A stretch of 64,000 nucleotides of DNA from Chitinophaga filiformis (GTDB lineage: Bacteria > Bacteroidota > Bacteroidia > Chitinophagales > Chitinophagaceae), in contig NZ_JAKIRP010000001.1 of the NCBI RefSeq assembly GCF_021646545.1, positions 992,001 through 1,056,000 on the forward strand, written 5' to 3'. Positions 8,118 to 16,102 of this stretch are shown here, in pieces. A model generated the notes under the pieces. That model was given only the letters and a program-made list of their open reading frames with translations, was not told where the DNA came from and did no database searches. Every line of letters begins with the position of its first letter. Position 1 is the first letter of the stretch. The translations under genes and the position numbers were made by a program.

Positions 8118-8564
8118 ATGAACTATCTGCCAAATGCATTTGATCCTCCTGTGTGGTATCTGGTAATGCCTCTTTGTGGCGCTACCGGAGAGGTGTTTAC
8201 CGGAAAACGGTATGCCAGTATACTGGCCGACAGGTTGAATAATGACCAGCAGAACGCCCTGATAAAAGTGGAGGACTATACTTTTCTTCCTGCTGCCGTA
8301 CACTTAATGGTACGCGAGGGCGCCCTTTCCCTGAATATGTGGTGGCCCGCGTTTATGGACGCCATCCTTGAAGACCTGAATAAAAACTGGCCCGGGGCAG
8401 GCTTGTCGTGGTGCGATTTTACCTCCGAACGTATTGCCGATGCTAAAGCATTTGAGCACCGGGCCTATGAATTGTTATACCTGCCCGTATGGAAAGGACT
8501 GGCCACCGCTCCTGAAGGCTATGCCTATAATAGCGTAAACAACAGGGCGAACATCGATTTATAA
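8118..8564 (+). CDS. Degenerate REP-associated (Y1/IS200-like) transposase-related protein
   Basis: I start this 148-residue protein at ATG 8118 instead of the GTG two codons earlier. By eye its layout follows the Y1 transposase fold of RAYT proteins. An N-terminal strand WYLVMP and a segment ending VFTGKRYASILADRL precede a strand where RAYTs have MPNHVHLLV; here it reads LPAAVHLMV. The C-terminal part (ERIADAKAFEHRAYELLYLP, then VWKGLATAPEGYAYNS) closely follows the RAYT pattern of a D-E/K-F helix, NPVKAGLV and PEDYPYSS. The first histidine of the H-x-H metal site is alanine, so strand transfer is unlikely. It could be domesticated or decaying. REP-like elements occur in the same window. 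Confidence 0.55.
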   Translation: MNYLPNAFDPPVWYLVMPLCGATGEVFTGKRYASILADRLNNDQQNALIKVEDYTFLPAAVHLMVREGALSLNMWWPAFMDAILEDLNKNWPGAGLSWCDFTSERIADAKAFEHRAYELLYLPVWKGLATAPEGYAYNSVNNRANIDL

Positions 8565-8566
8565 AC

Positions 8567-9088
8567 TTATAGTAACAATGTGCCTACTTCCTCCCAGCTG
8601 TTCACCCTTTTAAAATCGGTTACATGAACGTTATGCGGAGCAGTGAACATCAATGCTTCTCCCTTGAATGGCTGCAGGTTCTTTACGTGGTCGTCTATCA
8701 TATAGTCTGCCTGCACGATTGTCTTCGACCCACAGAAAACAATATTCTGCCAGCTTATAAACGGATAGAACTCTCCCAGCCATTCCAGCTTCTCCGGTAA
8801 TGAGTTGGGAAACTCCATTGCAGCCGATACGATGAACACCTCATGTTTATCATACAAAGCTTTGATCACTTCCTGGCTGTCTTTTATAACAGGCTTGCTC
8901 CTGAAAAATCCGGGTTCATATAAAAACCCGCGGATCACTTCCTTGCCATGAGGAAAGCCAGACGTTTCCGGTTGTCCATACAATGACGCTTTATCTACCT
9001 GTACACCATAGCGTTCCGCATACCAGTTAATATATTGCTGCGTGGTATCTGCCATAACGCCGTCCATGTCTATTGCAATTCTTGCCAT
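8567..9088 (-). CDS. 5'(3')-deoxyribonucleotidase family protein (HAD superfamily)
   Basis: The 173-residue protein shows all HAD phosphatase motifs: DMDGVMAD (residues 7-14, with the two catalytic aspartates), a motif II serine in VSAA, a lysine near the middle and motif IV IDDHVKNL. The size and DMDGVMAD sequence fit the NT5C group, which removes phosphate from (deoxy)pyrimidine nucleoside monophosphates. It converges on the RAYT-like gene with a 2-bp gap and is divergent from the DeoR regulator, about 95 bp start to start. The DeoR-MFS neighbourhood suggests nucleoside or sugar handling, but the substrate cannot be read from sequence. Confidence 0.85.
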   Translation of the reverse strand: MARIAIDMDGVMADTTQQYINWYAERYGVQVDKASLYGQPETSGFPHGKEVIRGFLYEPGFFRSKPVIKDSQEVIKALYDKHEVFIVSAAMEFPNSLPEKLEWLGEFYPFISWQNIVFCGSKTIVQADYMIDDHVKNLQPFKGEALMFTAPHNVHVTDFKRVNSWEEVGTLLL

Positions 9089-9141
9089 ATTCTGCTGTTT
9101 TTTGCAAAGTTAGCCATTTTGCTGAAAATTCATAGCATGAT

Positions 9142-9181
9142 ATTGCAAGATGTTTCATATTTTTGCAGGAAATTGCAAGAT
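9142..9181 (+). promoter_or_regulatory. DeoR-gene promoter with flanking direct-repeat operator
   Basis: TATTTTTG (9158-9165) is an exact TAnnTTTG box 17 bp before the ATG at 9183. Two copies of ATTGCAAGAT (9142-9151 and 9172-9181), spaced 30 bp, bracket it, and a related TTTGCAGGA lies between. This is the arrangement expected for autorepression by a DeoR/GlpR protein. The same sites could control the divergent deoxyribonucleotidase. Confidence 0.5.
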
Positions 9182-9182
9182 T

Positions 9183-9929
9183 ATGCTGAAAGAAGAGCGG
9201 TTTGACTATATACTCAAGAAGTTGCAGACAGACCATAAGGTATTGCATACAGAGCTGAGTAATGATCTGCAGGTGTCGGAAGATACCGTACGACGCGACC
9301 TGGAAGCGCTGGCTCAGAACGGCCTGCTGATCAAAGTCAGGGGAGGTGCTATTCCCCATTCGCCCAACCCTTTTGCCTTCAACGAGCGTATCCTCCTCCA
9401 TGAGGACGACAAGAAGGCCATTGCTACGAAAGCATTATCCTTTTTGCATAACGGACAGACCATTATTATGGACGGTGGAACTTCCACCTATGCCCTGGTA
9501 AAGCTGTTCCCCCCTTCTCTTCAGCTCACCGTAGTAACGCCCAGTATTCCCATTGCCATGCAGTTGATGGAGCACCCGGGAGTAGATGTAATACTCACCG
9601 GTGGCAGGATCTTCAAAAGCTCGCAGGTAACCTCCGGGCTGGATACGATCAGGATGCTGGAAAAGCTACGGGCTGACATCTGCTTTATGGGTGTATGCAG
9701 TCTGCATACCGAAGTGGGGGTAACAGGGCCGGATATGGATGAAGCAGCCGTGAAGAACGTAATGGTCCAGTCGGCCAATAAAGTGATTGCCTTAGTGACC
9801 AGCGATAAGATGGGGACTGCAGAACCCTATAAGGTATGTAATATAACGGCGATGGACACCATCATAACCGACGAAGCCGGCTTAGCCCTGGCGGCGCCGT
9901 ATCGCCAGCTTGGAATAAACGTGATCTGA
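9183..9929 (+). CDS. DeoR/GlpR family transcriptional regulator
   Basis: I start the gene at ATG 9183 (MLKEERFDYIL), the normal DeoR N-terminus. The ORF extends 33 nt upstream, but that part overlaps the promoter and a putative operator. It encodes 248 residues: an N-terminal winged helix with the DeoR signature (LSNDLQVSEDTVRRDLEALA, then GLLIKVRGGA) and a C-terminal DeoRC sugar-phosphate sensor domain with MDGGTSTYAL and GVTGPDMDEAAVKNVM. Family members usually repress sugar or nucleoside catabolism genes and are released by phosphorylated intermediates. The MFS gene follows after 37 bp, so the two are probably co-transcribed. Confidence 0.92.
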   Translation: MLKEERFDYILKKLQTDHKVLHTELSNDLQVSEDTVRRDLEALAQNGLLIKVRGGAIPHSPNPFAFNERILLHEDDKKAIATKALSFLHNGQTIIMDGGTSTYALVKLFPPSLQLTVVTPSIPIAMQLMEHPGVDVILTGGRIFKSSQVTSGLDTIRMLEKLRADICFMGVCSLHTEVGVTGPDMDEAAVKNVMVQSANKVIALVTSDKMGTAEPYKVCNITAMDTIITDEAGLALAAPYRQLGINVI

Positions 9930-9966
9930 CAAACAGCCAATTTTAGTATTTCAAAGTATCAACAAT

Positions 9967-11118
9967 ATGGAATTGACAATCAGTCATTCGCACAAAAGAA
10001 CTACACGCATTGCCGTAAGCGCTTTGTTTTTTCTGACAGGACTATGCTTTTCAAGCTGGGCTTCCAGGATTCCGGCTATCCAGGAAAAGCTGCACCTCTC
10101 CGAAGGCGCGCTGGGTAGTATGTTGCTGGCACTGCCCATAGGTTCAATGTTATCTATGCCCGTGGCAGGAGTACTTGTAAGCAAGTATGGTAGTCGTCAG
10201 GTATTGATGATTGCCGGATTATTATATGCAGGCGTACTGCCTACGCTGGGTCTGACCGAAACCAGCTGGCAGTTGTTCGGCTGCCTCGTGTTGTTCGGTT
10301 TTTGTGGCAACCTGGCCAATATCGCTGTAAATACACAGGCAGTACTTGTAGAAGCCATGTATGGTCGCTCTATTATGGCTTCCTTCCATGGGCTCTGGAG
10401 CCTGGGAGGATTTGCCGGTGCGTCCATCGGTTCCGGTATGGCTGCGCTGACGGTAGTGCCTTATCAGCATTTTCTGCTCATCATGGTGCTGGGAATTGCT
10501 ATCGTGGGTGTTGCTATCAGGTATGCGGTAACGCACGATGCGCCAGCCGGAACGGAAAAGACGCCTTTGTTTGCCTGGCCTGATAAGATCCTGCTGACAC
10601 TGGGCATCATCGCTTTTTGCTCGATGATCTGTGAAGGGACGATGTTTGACTGGAGTGGCGTGTATTTCAAAAAAGTGGTCGGCGCTTCAGAAAGAACCGC
10701 CGGTCTGGGTTATACCGCCTTTATGAGTACAATGGCCGCTTTCCGCTTTGTGGCCGACTGGCTGACCGTACGTTTCGGTACCAAACGGATGTTGCAGGTG
10801 AGCGGCGCCCTGACAGCAGGAGGCTTGTTGCTGGCGGTAACATTGCCATACTTCAGTACAGCGATATTTGGCTTCCTGCTGGTGGGAGCGGGTGTATCTT
10901 CTGTGGTGCCGCTGGTTTATAGTGCAGCGGGCCGGAGCAAACCATCATCACCCGGTATGGCCCTGGCAGCAGTATCCACCATTGGTTACCTGGGCTTCCT
11001 GGCGGGACCTCCTTTAATAGGGTTTGTAGCACAGGCTACCAGTCTGCGTATTTCATTCACAATTATCGCCCTGATGGGTTTGTTTATAGCAGTGATGAGC
11101 AAGAAAGTGAAAGCGTAA
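9967..11118 (+). CDS. MFS transporter (YbjJ-like)
   Basis: The 383-residue protein has about 12 hydrophobic segments and no signal peptide. The N-terminus (LTGLCFSSWASRIPAIQEKL, then LSEGALG) resembles the E. coli YbjJ branch of the major facilitator superfamily, and the cytoplasmic loop VSKYGSRQVL is the MFS motif A position between helices 2 and 3. It lies 37 bp behind a DeoR regulator and near a HAD nucleotidase. In E. coli, ybjJ also neighbours a HAD phosphatase gene. The substrate is unknown; a sugar or nucleoside-related compound is an inference from context. Confidence 0.88.
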   Translation: MELTISHSHKRTTRIAVSALFFLTGLCFSSWASRIPAIQEKLHLSEGALGSMLLALPIGSMLSMPVAGVLVSKYGSRQVLMIAGLLYAGVLPTLGLTETSWQLFGCLVLFGFCGNLANIAVNTQAVLVEAMYGRSIMASFHGLWSLGGFAGASIGSGMAALTVVPYQHFLLIMVLGIAIVGVAIRYAVTHDAPAGTEKTPLFAWPDKILLTLGIIAFCSMICEGTMFDWSGVYFKKVVGASERTAGLGYTAFMSTMAAFRFVADWLTVRFGTKRMLQVSGALTAGGLLLAVTLPYFSTAIFGFLLVGAGVSSVVPLVYSAAGRSKPSSPGMALAAVSTIGYLGFLAGPPLIGFVAQATSLRISFTIIALMGLFIAVMSKKVKA

Positions 11119-11140
11119 TTTTCGTTGAACCGGGGCAGGT

Positions 11141-11290
11141 CGCATAGATCGGCTCAGTAGGTGCTGTGTGTTTGTAGGGCGCGGTTTCAACCCCGGGAAC
11201 AAACGATAATATGGCGGCTGGGGAACATAACGAAATCATTCGCATAGATCGGCTCCGTAAGTGCCGCACGTTTGTAGCCGGTGCAACCGG
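11141..11290 (+). repeat. Two REP-like elements in a 100-bp-spaced direct repeat
   Basis: A 37-bp segment beginning CGCATAGATCGGCTC recurs at 11141 and 11241 and ends in both copies with GTTTGTAG (11170-11177 and 11270-11277). Each head is followed by a short palindrome. In the second copy CCGGT-GCA-ACCGG pairs perfectly; in the first, CGGTT-TC-AACCCCG pairs imperfectly. The pattern of a fixed GTAG-ending head plus a variable stem is that of REP elements. The elements lie in the gap between two convergent genes. Confidence 0.75.
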
Positions 11291-11299
11291 AGGTTTTAG

Positions 11300-11334
11300 A
11301 AAATAGAAGGGCTGATCATTATGATCAGCCCTTC
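11300..11334 (-). terminator. Intrinsic terminator of the lipoprotein gene
   Basis: GAAGGGCTGATCAT (11306-11319) and ATGATCAGCCCTTC (11321-11334) form a 14-bp stem with a one-base centre. The minus-strand continuation is TATTTTCT. Confidence 0.75.
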
Positions 11335-11358
11335 ACATATGACGAAATAAAGAGATGA

Positions 11359-12432
11359 TTATTTTTTAACAAGTTCCACTGTATAAGAGGTGTTGTCGAG
11401 CCTCACCAAAGTAACCAGCTGAGGCGTCATTTCCAGGACTTTCACCTGGTACGAATAAAAGTTGTTGAATTCAATGCCATTATTATCAACCACTATGGTC
11501 ATGATCTTTGTTTCCGGATTAAATGACCATCCGCCTTTCTCCAGCTTGCTGATTGTTTGCGTACCATAGTTCAGTTTATCGCAGGTCGAATTGTCCATGA
11601 TGACACGGGAGATCGTGGCAGAGAATAACTCACTGTATTCATTCATGTCTGTGAACATCAGGTCATATTTGGTAACCGCTGTTATAGCTGCAATGCCAGG
11701 GAAACAGCTCTGCTGATTATTCAGGCAGTATTGCACCTTGCCGCTCTCACAGGCAAAGTTGGTGCGGGATGTATCCGGAATATAATAGTTCTGCCATACG
11801 CCATTTGCATCCGTTTTCCTGTTCACTTTCCAGCTACCCACAAAGTCCTGATAGTCTGCAATACCGTTCTGGCTGTGAATACGCACATGTGCCATTACCT
11901 TGTTGCTGACATGGCCCAACGAATCGTAAGCGGCGTAGGAGAGGGACAATGTATCTCCTATAATATATTTGGGTAGTTTCACGATAATGGACGAGTCTAC
12001 ATAGTCGCCTTCTCGAAACAGGGAGCCTTGCACCTGTGGCGCCTGTCTGTAAAAACCACGGCTGGCGGAATAATCTACTTCAAAATGCACGCTGCTGCCA
12101 ACGATGGATACATAATACCCCTTGATCGTTGACTCATAATAGCTGAAGGATGGTTTAATGACAATGTATCGGCCGCTGATAGCGTCTACAATGTTTTTGT
12201 TTTCAACCAGTACAGGAGTACCGCTTGCGGTGGTTGCTGCAGGTATGCTTCCCGGGGTGGATATGCCATAGGCAACTTTTACTTTGGAGGCCAGTGCTAC
12301 TCTGTCGTTCAGATAAACAGTGTCGATTTTTGTCGGTTGCTCAGTGTCGCCGCCCTGGTCGTCCGAGCTCTTTTTACAGGCGTTAAATGCAAGACTGCAT
12401 GCCAGTATTCCGAAAAATAGAATTTTTTTCAT
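11359..12432 (-). CDS. Hypothetical lipoprotein
   Basis: I do not recognise the family of this 357-residue protein. It has a clear lipoprotein signal (MKKILFFGILACSLAFNAC, lipobox cysteine at residue 19) followed by KKSSDDQGGD, a charged and flexible linker. The remainder alternates short beta-like segments rich in Y, S, T and V. Two small clusters of cysteines occur near residues 230-245 (FACESGKVQYCLNNQQSCF), which could form disulfides in the periplasm or at the surface. It has its own terminator and no obvious operon partner. It could be a surface protein like the variable lipoproteins of Sus-type loci, but nothing proves this. Confidence 0.75.
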   Translation of the reverse strand: MKKILFFGILACSLAFNACKKSSDDQGGDTEQPTKIDTVYLNDRVALASKVKVAYGISTPGSIPAATTASGTPVLVENKNIVDAISGRYIVIKPSFSYYESTIKGYYVSIVGSSVHFEVDYSASRGFYRQAPQVQGSLFREGDYVDSSIIVKLPKYIIGDTLSLSYAAYDSLGHVSNKVMAHVRIHSQNGIADYQDFVGSWKVNRKTDANGVWQNYYIPDTSRTNFACESGKVQYCLNNQQSCFPGIAAITAVTKYDLMFTDMNEYSELFSATISRVIMDNSTCDKLNYGTQTISKLEKGGWSFNPETKIMTIVVDNNGIEFNNFYSYQVKVLEMTPQLVTLVRLDNTSYTVELVKK

Positions 12433-12833
12433 CAGGTATCAGGGTTTGAATTAAAGATCAGATATATAATTACTGTTATAAAAATTGCGATCTAATGCTC
12501 ATCGTTCGTTTACAAGTGTCTCTTAATCTCAGAAATATTGCCACCCCATTTGTCTTATAAAAATAATATGACTAGTAAATCATATTAATATACGGCTACA
12601 TCCATCTCCGGGATTTCGCTACAGTATTAAGGAATCCAATTTTTCATACCGGGTGGAAAAGCGCAATAACAGTTATGCCATAAATATATGCGTTTTTCCG
12701 GATATGTGAGGTGTCTTCCCCCGCAGAAATAGATGAGACACCAGGGAAATATGTGTATTAATATTATTCGTCAGGCTAAGGGCTTGTCTGTAAAGGCTTT
12801 GCAGGTATGGTTCTTCGAAGGCGTTAAATTTAA
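12433..12833. other. Intergenic region upstream of carB without recognised features
   Basis: This is the divergent spacer between the lipoprotein and carB. I see no ORF with coding character, RNA gene or strong hairpin here; the carB promoter begins at 12834. No attenuator or pyrimidine-responsive leader was recognised. Confidence 0.5.
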
Positions 12834-12866
12834 TTGCAACAATAAACTTTGAAACCCTTAATTTTG
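12834..12866 (+). promoter_or_regulatory. Predicted promoter of carB
   Basis: TTG (12834-12836) is followed by 22 nt and TAATTTTG (12859-12866), an exact TAnnTTTG box. The leader to ATG 12936 would be about 60 nt. Confidence 0.55.
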
Positions 12867-12935
12867 CACGATTTTTTTGTCTGGTGAATGGTATTAAAAT
12901 CAGTTAGGTTTTAAATTTTTCAATAGAATACGCAA

Positions 12936-15755
12936 ATGCCGAAAGATTCTTCTATCAAATCTGTTCTTATTATTGGTTCTGGTCCTATTATTATTGGCCA
13001 GGCTTGTGAATTTGACTATTCCGGCTCCCAGGCAGCCCGTTCGCTGCGTGAGGAAGGTATCAGGGTAGTATTGATCAATTCCAATCCGGCTACTATCATG
13101 ACTGACCCTATGATGGCCGATAAGGTATACCTGTTGCCGTTAACGGTAGAAAGTATAGAACAGATACTGGAAGAACAGCAGATTGATGCCGTACTGCCTA
13201 CCATGGGTGGACAGACAGCGCTGAACCTTTGTAAAGAGGTGGATGAGCTGGGAATATGGCAAAAATACAACGTTCGCCTGATCGGTGTGGACATCAAGGC
13301 CATAGACAAGGCTGAAGACCGTGAACAGTTCCGTCAGTGGATGATCCAGCTGGGTGTACCTGTTGCGCCGGCCAAAACCGCTAACTCCTTCCTGGAAGGT
13401 AAAGAGTTTGCACAGGAAATAGGATTCCCGCTGGTAATCCGTCCTTCCTTCACGCTGGGTGGTACCGGCGGCGGTTTCGTACACAGCAAGGATGAACTGG
13501 ACGAAGCGCTGCAGCGCGGTTTACAGGCATCTCCTATCCATGAGGTACTCGTGGAAAAAGCGGTACTCGGATGGAAAGAGTTCGAACTTGAACTGTTGCG
13601 CGACAGCAAGGACAACGTGGTGATCATCTGTACAGTGGAGAACCTGGATCCAATGGGTATCCACACGGGTGACTCTATCACTGTGGCGCCAGCCATGACC
13701 CTGAGCGATACCGCTTTCCAGGACATGCGTAATAAAGCCATGATGATGATGCGCGACCTCGGTAACTTTGCCGGTGGTTGTAACGTACAGTTCTCATTGA
13801 ATCCAGAAAATGAAGAGCTGATCGCGATCGAGATCAACCCTCGTGTAAGCCGCTCTTCCGCACTGGCATCTAAAGCCACCGGTTATCCTATCGCCAAGAT
13901 CGCTGCGAAACTGGCTATCGGTTATACCCTGGATGAACTGGAAAACCAGATCACCAGAACTACCTCCGCTTTCTTCGAACCTGCGCTGGACTACGTGATC
14001 GTAAAAATGCCGCGCTGGAACTTCGATAAATTTAAAGGTGCTGATCAGACCCTGGGATTACAGATGAAGTCTGTAGGTGAAGTAATGGCTATCGGCCGTA
14101 CCTTCCCGGAAGCTTTGCAGAAAGCTTGCCAGAGCCTGGAAAATGATGCACTGGGCCTCGGTTACTACGGTAAGTCTGCCATGAAGAGTGAGCAGCTGCT
14201 GGAAAGACTGAAGACGCCTACCTGGGACCGTATCTTCCGTATTAAAGACGCCCTGATGGAAGGTGTTTCCGTGAAACACATCCACCAGATGACGTACATC
14301 GATAAGTGGTTCCTCAACCAGATCAACGATATCGTGAGCATGGAAAAGCAGCTGATGGAGCATGATTTGAATACTGTTCCAAAAGAATTGCTGAGCGACG
14401 CCAAGAGGATGGGCTTCTCCGATATGCAGCTGGTTCACCTGTTCGGTAACTGTGAAGAAGACGAAGTATATCAGAAACGTAAAGCACTCGGCATCACCCG
14501 TACCTATAAAATGGTGGATACCTGTAGCGCTGAGTTTGAAGCGGTAACGCCATACTTCTATTCTGCATTCGATACTGTAAACGAAAGCAAGCCTTCCGAC
14601 AAAAAGAAAATAATCGTGCTGGGCTCCGGTCCTAATCGTATTGGTCAGGGTATCGAGTTCGACTACTGCTGTACACATGGTCTGCAGGCCATCCAGGATT
14701 GCGGATATGACGCTATCATGGTGAACTGTAACCCTGAGACAGTATCTACCGACTTCGATATGGCAAACAAACTGTACTTCGAACCGGTATTCTGGGAGCA
14801 CCTGTGGGAGATCATAGAACTGGAAAAACCAGAAGGGGTGATCGTTCAGCTGGGTGGACAGACAGCACTGAAGCTGGCAAAACGCCTGGAAGAAAAAGGT
14901 ATCAAAATTATAGGTACCTCTTTCGATAACATGGATATCGCTGAAGACCGTGGCCGTTTCTCTGACCTGTTGAAAGAGCTGAAGATCCCTTATCCGAAAT
15001 ATGGTACCGCATATACTACTGACGATGCGATAGAAGTAGCCAAAGAAGTAGGCTATCCTGTACTCGTGCGCCCGTCTTATGTACTGGGTGGTCAGCGTAT
15101 GCGTATCGTGATCAACGAGGAAGAACTGGAAGCATCTGTACTCAGCCTGCTGAGACACCTGCCAGGTAATAAGATCCTCATCGACCACTTCCTGGACCGT
15201 TGCCAGGAGGCAGAGATCGACGCTATTTTTGATGGGGAGAACTTCCATGTAATGGGCGTAATGGAGCACATAGAACCAGCAGGTATCCACAGTGGCGATA
15301 GTAACGCCGTGCTGCCAGCGTTCAACCTGAGCCCGATGGAAGTGACCACCATGGAATATTATGCGGAAAAGATCGCCCGCGCGCTCGACATCCGTGGTCT
15401 GATCAATATACAGTTTGCTGTTAAGGGCGGACAGGTATACGTGATCGAAGCTAACCCACGTGCTTCCCGTACCACACCGTTCATTGCGAAGGCATACCAG
15501 GTACCATACCTGAATATCGCTACTAAAGTAATGTTGGGTGCCAATAAGCTCACTGATTTCAAGATCGAAAAGAAACTGGACGGTTTTGCCATCAAGGAGC
15601 CGGTATTCTCCTTCAATAAGTTCCCGGGCGTGAACAAGGAACTCGGCCCTGAAATGAAATCTACCGGTGAAGCGATCCGTTTCATCAAAGATCTAAGGGA
15701 TCCTTACTTCAGAACCCTGTATAAGGAGAAGAGCATGTACCTGAGCAACAAATAA
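12936..15755 (+). CDS. carB: Carbamoyl-phosphate synthase large subunit, form without the C-terminal regulatory domain
   Basis: CarB makes carbamoyl phosphate from bicarbonate, ammonia (from the CarA glutaminase) and two ATP, for arginine and pyrimidine synthesis. The 939-residue protein contains both homologous ATP-grasp halves. The first opens with [21 protein letters not shown] and carries [12 protein letters not shown]; the second opens with [20 protein letters not shown] and carries [11 protein letters not shown]. Both metal-binding ends ([18 protein letters not shown] and [16 protein letters not shown]) are intact. It stops soon after [20 protein letters not shown], so the roughly 130-residue MGS-like allosteric domain of the E. 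coli enzyme (1073 residues) is absent. A strong terminator follows, so this is a real end and not a frameshift. carA is not in the window. Confidence 0.97.
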   Translation: MPKDSSIKSVLIIGSGPIIIGQACEFDYSGSQAARSLREEGIRVVLINSNPATIMTDPMMADKVYLLPLTVESIEQILEEQQIDAVLPTMGGQTALNLCKEVDELGIWQKYNVRLIGVDIKAIDKAEDREQFRQWMIQLGVPVAPAKTANSFLEGKEFAQEIGFPLVIRPSFTLGGTGGGFVHSKDELDEALQRGLQASPIHEVLVEKAVLGWKEFELELLRDSKDNVVIICTVENLDPMGIHTGDSITVAPAMTLSDTAFQDMRNKAMMMMRDLGNFAGGCNVQFSLNPENEELIAIEINPRVSRSSALASKATGYPIAKIAAKLAIGYTLDELENQITRTTSAFFEPALDYVIVKMPRWNFDKFKGADQTLGLQMKSVGEVMAIGRTFPEALQKACQSLENDALGLGYYGKSAMKSEQLLERLKTPTWDRIFRIKDALMEGVSVKHIHQMTYIDKWFLNQINDIVSMEKQLMEHDLNTVPKELLSDAKRMGFSDMQLVHLFGNCEEDEVYQKRKALGITRTYKMVDTCSAEFEAVTPYFYSAFDTVNESKPSDKKKIIVLGSGPNRIGQGIEFDYCCTHGLQAIQDCGYDAIMVNCNPETVSTDFDMANKLYFEPVFWEHLWEIIELEKPEGVIVQLGGQTALKLAKRLEEKGIKIIGTSFDNMDIAEDRGRFSDLLKELKIPYPKYGTAYTTDDAIEVAKEVGYPVLVRPSYVLGGQRMRIVINEEELEASVLSLLRHLPGNKILIDHFLDRCQEAEIDAIFDGENFHVMGVMEHIEPAGIHSGDSNAVLPAFNLSPMEVTTMEYYAEKIARALDIRGLINIQFAVKGGQVYVIEANPRASRTTPFIAKAYQVPYLNIATKVMLGANKLTDFKIEKKLDGFAIKEPVFSFNKFPGVNKELGPEMKSTGEAIRFIKDLRDPYFRTLYKEKSMYLSNK

Positions 15756-16102
15756 GGGTAACCTTTTACCATACTAAAGAGGGAGTATCAGTTAGCTGAT
15801 ACTCCCTCTTCTTATATTATCTTAACCTCCTCTTGTTGATATTAAGTCCAACTCAAGTCCACCTCAAATCCATATCAAAAGCACTCCAAAGCCCTCTGTA
15901 ATAGGGGGAAATGATTGCTTTCTCCCTATGGAATGCTCCTCTGATACTTCCTCTGTTAAAATAACACCACTTTTGATATTTTGTTTGGCGATAGATAATT
16001 GCCGGCAGTGTAAAAGACTGATGATACCGGCAGGCTTGTCCTGCTCCTGTGAGCTCACCTGCGAGTATCCTATGATGGCAGGTTGATGTCAACCCAACAG
16101 GT
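15756..16102. other. Convergent intergenic region between carB and the tricorn-like gene
   Basis: Apart from the carB terminator at 15777-15820, I see nothing firm in these 347 bp. A weak 6-bp hairpin (GGTTGA/TCAACC, about 16082-16095) near the stop of the minus-strand gene has no T run. Confidence 0.5.
15777..15820 (+). terminator. Intrinsic terminator of carB
   Basis: AAGAGGGAGTATCAG (15777-15791) and CTGATACTCCCTCTT (15796-15810) form a perfect 15-bp stem with a TTAG loop and a T-rich tail. Confidence 0.88.

Noticed and set aside
8000..8700. An active insertion sequence around the RAYT-like gene
   Set aside because: No terminal repeats, target duplication or intact HUH motif were seen, and the gene abuts the deoxyribonucleotidase gene.
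14058..15290. 410-residue antisense frame inside carB
   Set aside because: It is fully antisense to a highly conserved gene and shows no domain; the long frame is a by-product of carB codon use.
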